A stretch of DNA of 35,624 bases, from NCBI GenBank assembly GCA_025454115.1, contig JALOPB010000036.1, positions 1 through 35,624 on the forward strand, given 5' to 3'. Shown one piece after another: positions 26,827 through 34,624 of the stretch. Under the pieces are notes generated by a model, which searched no databases, was not told where the DNA came from, and was given only the letters and a program-made list of their open reading frames with translations. The DNA comes from Desulfobacterales bacterium. Its GTDB lineage: Bacteria; Desulfobacterota; Desulfobacteria; Desulfobacterales; SpSt-501. The translations under genes were made by a program, and so were the position numbers. Positions within the stretch are counted from its first letter, which is position 1. Each line of letters starts with the position of its first letter.

Positions 26827-28104
26827 TTAAAGGAGGACATTGGGCAGCCAGGTGACCAGGGCCGGAATGAAGGTCATCAGCACGAGCACGACCACCAGAG
26901 GAATCAGCGTGGGCATGCACGCCTTCACGACGTCTTCGAAACGAAGCCCCGAAACCTGCTGCATCACGAACAGAATCATCCCGAACGGCGGAGTCATGAG
27001 CCCGATCATGAGGTTCAGCACCATGACCACCCCGAAGTGCACCGGGTCGATGCCGACGGCCGAAAGGACCGGCATGAACACCGGGCCGAGGATGAGGATG
27101 GCCACGGTGGAGTCCAGAAAGCACCCGACGACGAGCAGGAAGAGGTTGATCAGGATCAGGATGACATAAGGGTTCTTGCTGAGGGTCACGAGAGCCTCGG
27201 CCAGCTTCAGGGTCAGCCCCGTGCGCATGAGCACCCAAGCGTAAAAAGCCGAGGTCGCCACGAGCAGGCCGATGAGCGCGGTCTCCCGTGCGGTCGCGGT
27301 AAAGGCCGCCACCAGGTCCTTGAAACTGAGCTCGCGCAGCACGAATACGCCGACGATCAGCGCGTACAGGGAAGCCACGGCGGCGGCTTCGGTCGGCGTG
27401 AAGATCCCCGACCAGATCCCGCCGAGCAGGATGACCGGTGCAATGAGCGGGATAATCGCCTCGGCAAAGGCCTTTTTGGCTGCTGCCGCGGTAGGAAACG
27501 GCTGGCGCGGGTAGTTGTGCTTCTTGGCTTGAATCGCCACCCAGACCATGAGCGCGGCGGTCATGAGCAGCCCCGGCACGACGCCGCCCAGGAAGAGCCT
27601 GCCCACCGAAACCCCGGAGACAAAGGAAAACACCACCATGGGAATGCTGGGAGGAAAAATCGGGCCGATGATCGAAGAGCAGGCGGTGCAGGCCACGGCG
27701 AACTTGGACGGATAGCCGCTCTTGGTCATCGCCTCATGTTCGATCTGCCCCAGTCCGGCCGCGTCCACGACCGCCGCGCCGGACATTCCCGAAAAAATCA
27801 GGCTGCCCAGGATGTTGGCGTGACCGAGTCCTCCTGGCAGAAACCCGACCAGCGTGTCTGCAAAACGGAAGATCCGCATGGAGATGCCCGCGGTGTTCAT
27901 GAGCTTGGCAGCCAGAATGAACAACGGGATGGCCAGAAGCACATAGTTTTGCAGCGAAAACTGCATCTTCTGCGCCAGAATGGTGGGCTGGAACACCCCC
28001 CCACCGAGCAGGGTGGCCCCCAATGCCGAGAGGCCTAAAGCCAGGGCCACCGGTATCCCCATGATTAAAAAGACGGCCAGCCCGAGGGTCAGCATGAGAA
28101 TCAT
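26827..28104 (-). CDS. TRAP transporter large permease (DctM)
   Basis: MILMLTLGLAVFLIMGIPVALALGLSALGATLLGG...GIFTPTEAAAVASLYALIVG...LMTPPFGMILFVMQ. Confidence 0.93.
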   Translation of the reverse strand: MILMLTLGLAVFLIMGIPVALALGLSALGATLLGGGVFQPTILAQKMQFSLQNYVLLAIPLFILAAKLMNTAGISMRIFRFADTLVGFLPGGLGHANILGSLIFSGMSGAAVVDAAGLGQIEHEAMTKSGYPSKFAVACTACSSIIGPIFPPSIPMVVFSFVSGVSVGRLFLGGVVPGLLMTAALMVWVAIQAKKHNYPRQPFPTAAAAKKAFAEAIIPLIAPVILLGGIWSGIFTPTEAAAVASLYALIVGVFVLRELSFKDLVAAFTATARETALIGLLVATSAFYAWVLMRTGLTLKLAEALVTLSKNPYVILILINLFLLVVGCFLDSTVAILILGPVFMPVLSAVGIDPVHFGVVMVLNLMIGLMTPPFGMILFVMQQVSGLRFEDVVKACMPTLIPLVVVLVLMTFIPALVTWLPNVLL

Positions 28105-28580
28105 TGGGCACCTCCACGCTCAGCAACTGCGGCTTTGCGCCGGAGGATATCGCCGTAGAGATTCATCAGCAGGTAGAAGATCATGATGAGCCCGCAAAGA
28201 AAAAGAACCAGGTACATGTACCCGATTTTCATCCATTCCACGGTGGGCAGCCCCACGTCCCAGTTCATCTGCAAGTTCTCGAACGCCCCCACCGTGAAAA
28301 TGATGAAAAAGGGCAGCATGAGCAGTTTGTTGACGGCCTTCAGGACCTGTCGGGTGCCCCTGCCCATGCGGTCTACCAACACCGTGATGGTAATATGCCC
28401 CTCGTCCCGCATGAGGGCCGCTGCTCCGATAAACCCCAGGAAAATGAGCAGATACTGGGCGAGTTCTTCGGTCCAGGAAGCCGAAACCGCCACCACGACA
28501 CGGAAGATCACGCTGAGCAGGACGATCACGAACATGAACGCCAGAATAACGGCATTGATGGCTTCAAGGGTTCTTTTCAT
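28101..28580 (-). CDS. TRAP transporter small permease (DctQ)
   Basis: MKRTLEAINAVILAFMFVIVLLSVIFRVVVAVSASWTEELAQYLLIFLGFIGAAALMRDEGHITITVLVDRM; overlaps the DctM start. Confidence 0.9.
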   Translation of the reverse strand: MKRTLEAINAVILAFMFVIVLLSVIFRVVVAVSASWTEELAQYLLIFLGFIGAAALMRDEGHITITVLVDRMGRGTRQVLKAVNKLLMLPFFIIFTVGAFENLQMNWDVGLPTVEWMKIGYMYLVLFLCGLIMIFYLLMNLYGDILRRKAAVAERGGAQ

Positions 28581-28598
28581 CGCAACGTCCTCAGGAGG

Positions 28599-28637
28599 CA
28601 GGCGCCCCGCACCCTGCAAGGGGGTTCGGGGCGCCTG
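28599..28637. terminator. Strong stem-loop between dctP and dctQ
   Basis: CAGGCGCCCCG c accctgcaaggggg t t CGGGGCGCCTG: 11-bp perfect outer stem with an inner ACCC/GGGT stem; not followed by a clear U tract. Confidence 0.6.
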
Positions 28638-28658
28638 TGCCGCATAGCGGGTGCGAGA

Positions 28659-29645
28659 CTATTTCAGGGCGGCGGTGGTCTTTTCGTAGAAGGCGGGGTC
28701 CAGTTCCTCCTTCGCCATCTTATCGATGATCGGCTGGGCCAATTTCTTGAAGCCGGCCTTGTCGACCGTGATCAGGGTCATCCCGTTTTCTTGGAGTTTC
28801 TTGACGAACTGCGTATCGCCGTCCTTGGTAATGCTGTTCGCGAACGCCACGCCTTCCGCCATGGCCTTGGAGAGCAGGTCCTGGTCTTCCTTCTTCAAGG
28901 TGTTCCACCATTTGGCCGAGGATAGAATGCGGGCGGCCGAGTAAACGTGTTCGGTGGCGATCAGGTATTTCTGGGCTTCGTAGAACTTGTAATTCAGGAT
29001 GGTTTCGGGCGGGTTCTCCTGGCCATCCACCACCCCGGTCTTGAGGGCCATGTAGACTTCGCCGAAAGCGATGGTGGAAGGCAGTGCGCCAAAGCTCTCC
29101 CACACCTTGAACCAGGATTTTACCGAGGGCAGCCGCATTTTGAGGCCCTTCACCTCGGCTACGGAGTTGACCGGCCGGTTGGCGGTGAGGTAGCGCGCGC
29201 CACGGAAGATAACGCCGTCGGTGCGCACCGCGCGCTGCTTTTCGATGATGGCGGACAGCTCTTTGCCGGGGCCGTTCCAGAACTTCCAGAAATCGTCCTG
29301 GCTGCTGAACACGTATGGCACTTCGCAGATGAAGTACTTCGGAAAGAAGGTAGAGATGTCGTTGGTTCCCACCGCGCCGTATTCCACGGAACCGGCCGAC
29401 AGCATTTCAAACGTCGAGCGCTCGTCGCCCATGGCGTTCGAGGGGTGAATGAGGATTTCGATCCGGCCGCCGGAACGCTCGGCCACGAGCTGCTTGAACT
29501 TGTTCAGCCCCTTGTCTTGAGGGGAGTCGGGCGGGAAGGTGGAGGCCACGTTGGCGGTTATTTTTTGCGCGGATACCATGGTCGGCCCCATCATCACTAT
29601 CCCGCATAAAAACGCAACCAGTACGATGCCGATTCTCTTTTGCAT
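28659..29645 (-). CDS. TRAP transporter substrate-binding protein (DctP)
   Basis: MQKRIGIVLVAFLCGIVMMGPTMVSAQKITANVASTFPPDSPQDKGLNKFKQLVAERSGGRIEILIHPSNAMGDE...GVVDGQENPPETIL. Confidence 0.93.
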   Translation of the reverse strand: MQKRIGIVLVAFLCGIVMMGPTMVSAQKITANVASTFPPDSPQDKGLNKFKQLVAERSGGRIEILIHPSNAMGDERSTFEMLSAGSVEYGAVGTNDISTFFPKYFICEVPYVFSSQDDFWKFWNGPGKELSAIIEKQRAVRTDGVIFRGARYLTANRPVNSVAEVKGLKMRLPSVKSWFKVWESFGALPSTIAFGEVYMALKTGVVDGQENPPETILNYKFYEAQKYLIATEHVYSAARILSSAKWWNTLKKEDQDLLSKAMAEGVAFANSITKDGDTQFVKKLQENGMTLITVDKAGFKKLAQPIIDKMAKEELDPAFYEKTTAALK

Positions 29646-29732
29646 AATTGATCCTCCTTTGGTTTGTGGATTACGGTGACCTCTGAAACTGGTTCCCTCG
29701 TCACGGCAGCTTCAAGCACTGAACGATGGATT

Positions 29733-30392
29733 TCAGGCAACGGTTTGAGCTCGGGCAGCGCGAATGGCGGCCACATACCGGCGCGCTCTGTCGGTGATGG
29801 CCGGCATGTCGCCGGAGTTGATGGCCTGCTTGCTGATCAGGTCGCCGCCCGCGCCGACAAAGGGCACCCCTGCCTTGAAGTAATCCGCGAGAGTTTCGAG
29901 GCTGACGCCGCCGGTTGGAGTCAGGGGGATCTGCGGCAGCGGCTCGTGCACCATGCGCAGATAGGCCGCACCGCCCATGGCCTTGGCCGGGAAGACCTTG
30001 ACCACGTCGGCGCCGGCTTCCCAGGCCGAAAATATCTCGGTGGGAGTCAGGGCGCCCGCTATGACGCAGACATTGCGGCGGTTGCAGACCTCGATTACAT
30101 CCGCCTTGAAAACGGGCGAAACGATAAAAACGCTGCCCGCGTCGATGGCGCTCGCGCAAACCCCGGCGCTGGTCACGCTGCCGGCACCCAGCGTGATCCG
30201 GTCGCCGAAATGAGCGGCACAGTGCTGGATGACCTGAATGGCTCCGGGGACGGTCATGGTGATTTCGGCCACGGGGATGCCGCCCTCCGCCAGCGCCTCC
30301 ACGGCTCGCACGACGTTGTCGGCGGCTTCCGCACGAACCACCGGAATGACGCCGATCCGGGTCAAGGTTGATAGCACGTTCTGTTTTTCCAT
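29733..30392 (-). CDS. eda: 2-dehydro-3-deoxy-6-phosphogluconate (KDPG) aldolase
   Basis: LTRIGVIPVVRAEAADNVVRAVEALAEGGIPVAEITMTVPGA...LGAGSVTSAG...FIVSPVF...ADVVKVFPAKAMGGAAYLRMV...PTGGVSLE. Confidence 0.95.
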   Translation of the reverse strand: MEKQNVLSTLTRIGVIPVVRAEAADNVVRAVEALAEGGIPVAEITMTVPGAIQVIQHCAAHFGDRITLGAGSVTSAGVCASAIDAGSVFIVSPVFKADVIEVCNRRNVCVIAGALTPTEIFSAWEAGADVVKVFPAKAMGGAAYLRMVHEPLPQIPLTPTGGVSLETLADYFKAGVPFVGAGGDLISKQAINSGDMPAITDRARRYVAAIRAARAQTVA

Positions 30393-30526
30393 GGCTTATT
30401 CCTCGCCTCGCAGCAATAATCGACGCCATCCTGCCCCCTCCCTGTCATTGGCCCCACAGCCTGGAGGGAGGGCTACCGGAGAATGCCCGCAGGGCGGTCA
30501 AGGTCCTGCGGATTTGAAGGTCTTTC

Positions 30527-31465
30527 TCACCCCTCTGCCGCCCGTGCCATGAGCTCCTCGATCGCCTCCCGCCGCGGCACGGGGGTGACACAGCCCAATC
30601 CCGTGGTGGTGATGGCCGCCGCGGCATTCGCAAATCGCATGCACTCCAGCACCGGCCGGCCCGCCAGGTACGCCGCTGCAAACGCACCGTCAAACGTATC
30701 GCCGGCCCCGGACATGTCGATGGAGTCGACCTTGTAGGGAGGAAACATGGCCAAACCGTCGGCTGTGGCAAGCAGTGCACCGTCGGCACCCAATTTGATG
30801 ACCACCACTTTAGGCCCCAGTTCAAGGTAAAACCTCGCAATGTCTTCCGCTGCCGATAGGCCGGTCAACTGGCGCGCATCGTCCAAGCTGGGGAAGATCA
30901 GATCGGCCTGCCGGCAGGTTTCGTGGATGACGGCCCGCGCGCGGTCGATCGGCCAGAGCTTGGGTCGGTAGTTGGGATCGTAGGAAACCAGCCGTCCGGC
31001 CGCCCGGGCCAGCGTGATCGCGCCAAAGACCGTGTCGCAGGCGCTCGGGCTGATGGCCTGGCTGATGCCCGAGACGTGCAGCAACATGGCACTCGCGATA
31101 TAGTCCTTCGGGAGAAAGTCCGGCGTCATGCGGCTGGCCGCGGAACCGCGCCGGAAATAGGTGAAATAATGCTGCCCACCCTTACGCGAGATAAAATAGG
31201 CACCCGTGAAAGCATCGGGATCCCTCACGACACGACTGGTGTCGATGCCCTCCCGCTGCCAAAGTTTTAGAAAACTCTCGCCGAACTCGTCCTCGCCCAG
31301 ACGTGTCAGGTAGCCAACCCGAGCCCCGGCGCGGCGGGCGGCGATGCAGAAATTGGACGTGTCACCGCCCCAGCCGACGATAAAGCGGCGCACCTCTGAA
31401 AGCGCCCCTTCCTCCTCGGCGTTGAACTCGAGCATGGGTTCGCCCATCGAGATGATTTCAGACAT
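30527..31465 (-). CDS. kdgK: 2-keto-3-deoxygluconate kinase (PfkB family)
   Basis: FIVGWGGDTSNFCIAARRAGARVGYLTRLGEDEFGESFLKLW...DSIDMSGAGDTFDGAFAAAYLAG; PfkB signature; adjacent to eda. Confidence 0.92.
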   Translation of the reverse strand: MSEIISMGEPMLEFNAEEEGALSEVRRFIVGWGGDTSNFCIAARRAGARVGYLTRLGEDEFGESFLKLWQREGIDTSRVVRDPDAFTGAYFISRKGGQHYFTYFRRGSAASRMTPDFLPKDYIASAMLLHVSGISQAISPSACDTVFGAITLARAAGRLVSYDPNYRPKLWPIDRARAVIHETCRQADLIFPSLDDARQLTGLSAAEDIARFYLELGPKVVVIKLGADGALLATADGLAMFPPYKVDSIDMSGAGDTFDGAFAAAYLAGRPVLECMRFANAAAAITTTGLGCVTPVPRREAIEELMARAAEG

Positions 31466-31649
31466 AGTAGCTTTTTTGCATAAAATTTCTTAAATTGCCA
31501 TACGAACCATGCATGCTGTAATTTTGCACCTGCCTGAACGTGCATCTGAGAAAAACAGCGGTATGACGATTATTCACAGAAACGGTCTCGATTAATAAAG
31601 CGGTTGCGCCCATGTTCAGTCCTTCGCCCTATCGCTGATTCTCTTCGCC

Positions 31650-31967
31650 ATGACGAACCTCGGAATTTTTTCAAAATATGCCGAATTCTTCCGCCAGAAC
31701 GTCGCGCTAATCGCAACCTCCCTGCCCGCTGCTTGCCTGGTGGGCGCCAGCTGCATTGCCGCCGGATGGCTGGCCGCCTGGCGCTGGCGCTTGGAAGATC
31801 GTCTGGCAGCCGTCATCAACCTGTGGATCATGAATTATATTCTGGTCATCGTCTTCAGCGCCCAGTTCTTTTCCCCGCTCGAGCCCACGGTGGCCGCGCT
31901 CTACACCCTGCCCTTCTATGCCCTGGTGATTCCCGTGCGCGCCTGGCGCAGTTGGAGCGTTGAATAG
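31650..31967 (+). CDS. Small integral membrane protein of unknown function
   Basis: 105 aa with about 3 hydrophobic segments: LIATSLPAACLVGASCIAAGWLAA, LWIMNYILVIVFSAQFF, ALYTLPFYALVIPV. Confidence 0.55.
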   Translation: MTNLGIFSKYAEFFRQNVALIATSLPAACLVGASCIAAGWLAAWRWRLEDRLAAVINLWIMNYILVIVFSAQFFSPLEPTVAALYTLPFYALVIPVRAWRSWSVE

Positions 31968-32112
31968 CGCCCATCCGGAAAAAAACGCCCTTTATGGACG
32001 GACGCGGATGGTCCACTGAACGCCTTAAATGAGGCGCAGGCTTTCTTGCCCATGACGGGTTCCATGATTAAGTTTGCCACGATCTCACGATTAACCCACT
32101 TTCGAAGAGAGG

Positions 32113-32781
32113 ATGCCCATGAAAAAATCTGCTTTCGCGTGGATTGCGGTTTTTTTGGGTTTGGCGGCCTCGGCGGCGTTTTCGCAGGATATCGCTGCCG
32201 GGCTTAAGGAGGCGCTCGCCGTCGGGACCGGCAACGCCGTCCAGACGCTTTCGAAATCCAACGGCTATTTCGGGGATGCGGCCGTGAAGATTCTGTTGCC
32301 GGAGAAAATGCAAAAGGCGGCCGAGGTGCTGAAAAAGGCGGGCTACCAGAAAGAAGTGGACGATTTCATCCTGAACATGAACCGCGCGGCCGAGCAGGCC
32401 GCGCCGAAAGCCAGGCCTATTTTCGAGGACGCCGTTAGAAAGATGAGCTTTGAAGATGCCCAGAAGATCCTGAAGGGCGGCAACACCGCGGCCACGGACT
32501 ATTTCAAGGCGAAAACGTCCTCCCAGCTGACGGACGTCTTTAAACCCGTGGTTTCGGACAGCATGAACCAGGCCGGCGCGACCCGATCCTACAAGGCCCT
32601 GACGGACCGGTACAACTCGATGGTGCCGTTCGGCAAAATGGACGCCTTCGATCTGGACAGCTACGTGACCGGAAAAGCGCTGGACGGCATGTTTTTGAAG
32701 GTAGGTCAAGAAGAGGCGAAAATCCGAACCAACCCCACCGCGCGAACGACGGATCTTCTCAAGAAGGTTTTCGCGAAATAG
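32113..32781 (+). CDS. DUF4197 domain-containing protein
   Basis: [71 protein letters not shown]...[25 protein letters not shown]. Confidence 0.88.
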   Translation: MPMKKSAFAWIAVFLGLAASAAFSQDIAAGLKEALAVGTGNAVQTLSKSNGYFGDAAVKILLPEKMQKAAEVLKKAGYQKEVDDFILNMNRAAEQAAPKARPIFEDAVRKMSFEDAQKILKGGNTAATDYFKAKTSSQLTDVFKPVVSDSMNQAGATRSYKALTDRYNSMVPFGKMDAFDLDSYVTGKALDGMFLKVGQEEAKIRTNPTARTTDLLKKVFAK

Positions 32782-32784
32782 CGG

Positions 32785-32955
32785 CTAGCCCAACACATCC
32801 TCCAGCGCCAGGGCGCAGCGTGCCTGGGCCTCTTCAGAGCCCTCGATGTTGAGGATGTGGTTGTCGAAGTCGATATCCACCAGGTGGCAGCCGTTCTGCT
32901 CCACCACATTCTTGACAATGGTCAGAAGCTGTTCGTCTTTGAGCGGTGCGTTCAT
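32785..32955 (-). CDS. Small conserved-looking hypothetical protein (56 aa), not in supplied ORF track
   Basis: Manual translation: MNAPLKDEQLLTIVKNVVEQNGCHLVDIDFDNHILNIEGSEEAQARCALALEDVLG*; GGAGG-like SD (gggaggacccaaccac) just upstream. Confidence 0.6.
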   Translation of the reverse strand: MNAPLKDEQLLTIVKNVVEQNGCHLVDIDFDNHILNIEGSEEAQARCALALEDVLG

Positions 32956-33095
32956 GTGGTTGGGTCCTCCCGTGGTATTTCAGCGGCCGCATCGTGTACA
33001 GTGGGCTGAAAACTAAGGATGGTTTGACTCAAATCAAGGCAGTCGCCTTGATTCTTATTTAGAATTCGCTTCAATTGAAAACCGGGAGCCGCGCT

Positions 33096-34278
33096 ATGAC
33101 CATCAATCTGCAGGACCTCCGTGAATCCAATGAGTTTCTCAACTATATCCTCGACAACATGGGGGCGGCGGTTCTGATCGCGGATGAAAACTTCCGAATC
33201 CACCAGTTCAACGATTCGTTTCTCAATCTTTTCGACAGCGCGGCCGTTGTTCCGACGATCAGGACCTTCGGAGAGGTCAGCGGCTGCGTGAATGCCGTGA
33301 AAGAAAATAAGCGCTGCGGCGAGACCTCGGCCTGCGCCGCTTGCGTCCTGAGACACTCGCTCATCCAGACGCTGATCGCCGACGCACCGGTGGACCGCAA
33401 GCCTCTCAACCGCATTTTCTATATTCAGGGACGGGCGGTTCAAAAATACCTGCGGTTCACCACACGACGTATCGCCTACCAGGGCCGGACGATGATTCTT
33501 GTCATCATTTATGATGTTACGGACATCGAGCGCCAGAAAGTCGAACTGCAGCGCAAGCAGGCGATGATCGACGAAGACCTCAAGGCCGCCGCGGCCATTC
33601 AGCGCAGCCTGCTTCCCGAGGGGAGCCATTGCATTGAGAACCTGCAGGTGGCCTGGCGGTTCAACCCCTGTGAACGTATCGGCGGGGACATCTTCAATAT
33701 CCAGCGCGTGGACGATGACCAGGTGGGGCTTTACATGCTGGACGTCTGCGGACACGGCGTGCCGGCGGCCCTGATATCGGTGGCGGCGTCCCAGTTCCTC
33801 GCTGGGCCGCGGGGGCTCCTGGGCGGCGGGTGCCAGCTGTCCTCGCCGGAGACCGTCCTCAATCATCTGGACGAGGCCTTTCCGTTTGAACGATTCGACA
33901 GCTATTTCAGCATCGTCTGCATGAGTATCGATATTCGCCGCGGGACGTTGAACTATGGCGGCGCCGGCCATCCGCCGCCGGTCCTGCTGCGGGCTGACGG
34001 CGATCTGACGGTGTTGGACTACCGGGGTCCGGTCATCGGTTTTGGTGTTGAACGGCCGTACGGCCAAACAGAACTAAGTCTGGAGACCGGGGATAAAATC
34101 ATTCTTTACACCGATGGGCTTACGGAAAACCGTGGTCGCAACGGCCGGGCGTTCGGCCGCGACCGGCTTTACGCAATGCTGCGCGGCGCGTTTTCTGGAA
34201 GGCGTCGAACCCGACGACGATATCAGCCTGCTGGGCTTGGAGTACACGGGACCGACCGCCAGCCGCCGCTCCGGCTAA
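33096..34278 (+). CDS. PAS domain + SpoIIE/PP2C-type serine phosphatase (RsbU-like); C-terminal frameshift near 34185
   Basis: MTINLQDLRESNEFLNYILDNMGAAVLIADENFRIHQFNDSFLNLF...AAAIQRSLLPEG...GGDIFNI...LYMLDVCGHGVPAALISV...NYGGAGHPPPVLL...ILYTDGLTENRGRNGRAFGRDRL; C-terminal motif EGVEPDDDISLLGLEYTGPTASRRSG* lies in a different frame. Confidence 0.85.
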
Positions 34279-34353
34279 AGGCCGCTCGACGGCCCGCGGG
34301 GCATCTTATTACTCCGGCAATGAACTATATTCAATTGCGGCCATATCACTCAT

Positions 34354-34580
34354 CGGCGGGGCGGGTTTTCGGCCGCAGGGCGCTGCAACCATCCGTTCAG
34401 CGAATCTGCGTACGGCAGCTATCCCGCTCCATACGTGCCCGGACAGCCCCGGAGGACCCGTTCCCACGGCGCCGTCGATCGTCTCTGCCTGTCCGCAGTT
34501 CCTCTAGACGGCTGGGGGGCGTGGCAGGATCATTTGAAAATTTGGTTGCGGCGCCCTGCGGCCGAAAACCCGCCCCGCCG
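34354..34580. mobile_element. MITE-like 227-bp non-coding element bounded by about 37-bp inverted repeats
   Basis: Left arm 34354-34390 cggcggggcgggttttcggccgcagggcgctgcaacc; reverse complement of 34544-34580 is cggcggggcgggttttcggccgcagggcgccgcaacc (36/37 identical). Confidence 0.55.
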
Positions 34581-34624
34581 AACTTCAGATAGAGTTGAAC
34601 CTGCTTTCTTGCCGGACTAATAAT

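Noticed and set aside
26815-28038. 407-aa plus-strand ORF opposite DctM
   Set aside because: Antisense shadow of a well-supported TRAP DctM; highly biased composition (D/E/H/R/Q-rich).
32952-34067. 371-aa minus-strand ORF opposite the SpoIIE phosphatase
   Set aside because: Antisense shadow; the plus strand has unmistakable PAS and SpoIIE motifs.
34354-34580. Reading the long inverted repeat as an integron attC site or simple intrinsic terminator
   Set aside because: No integrase, no convincing GTTRRRY/RYYYAAC core pair in the proper layout, and a loop of about 153 nt is too long for an intrinsic terminator.
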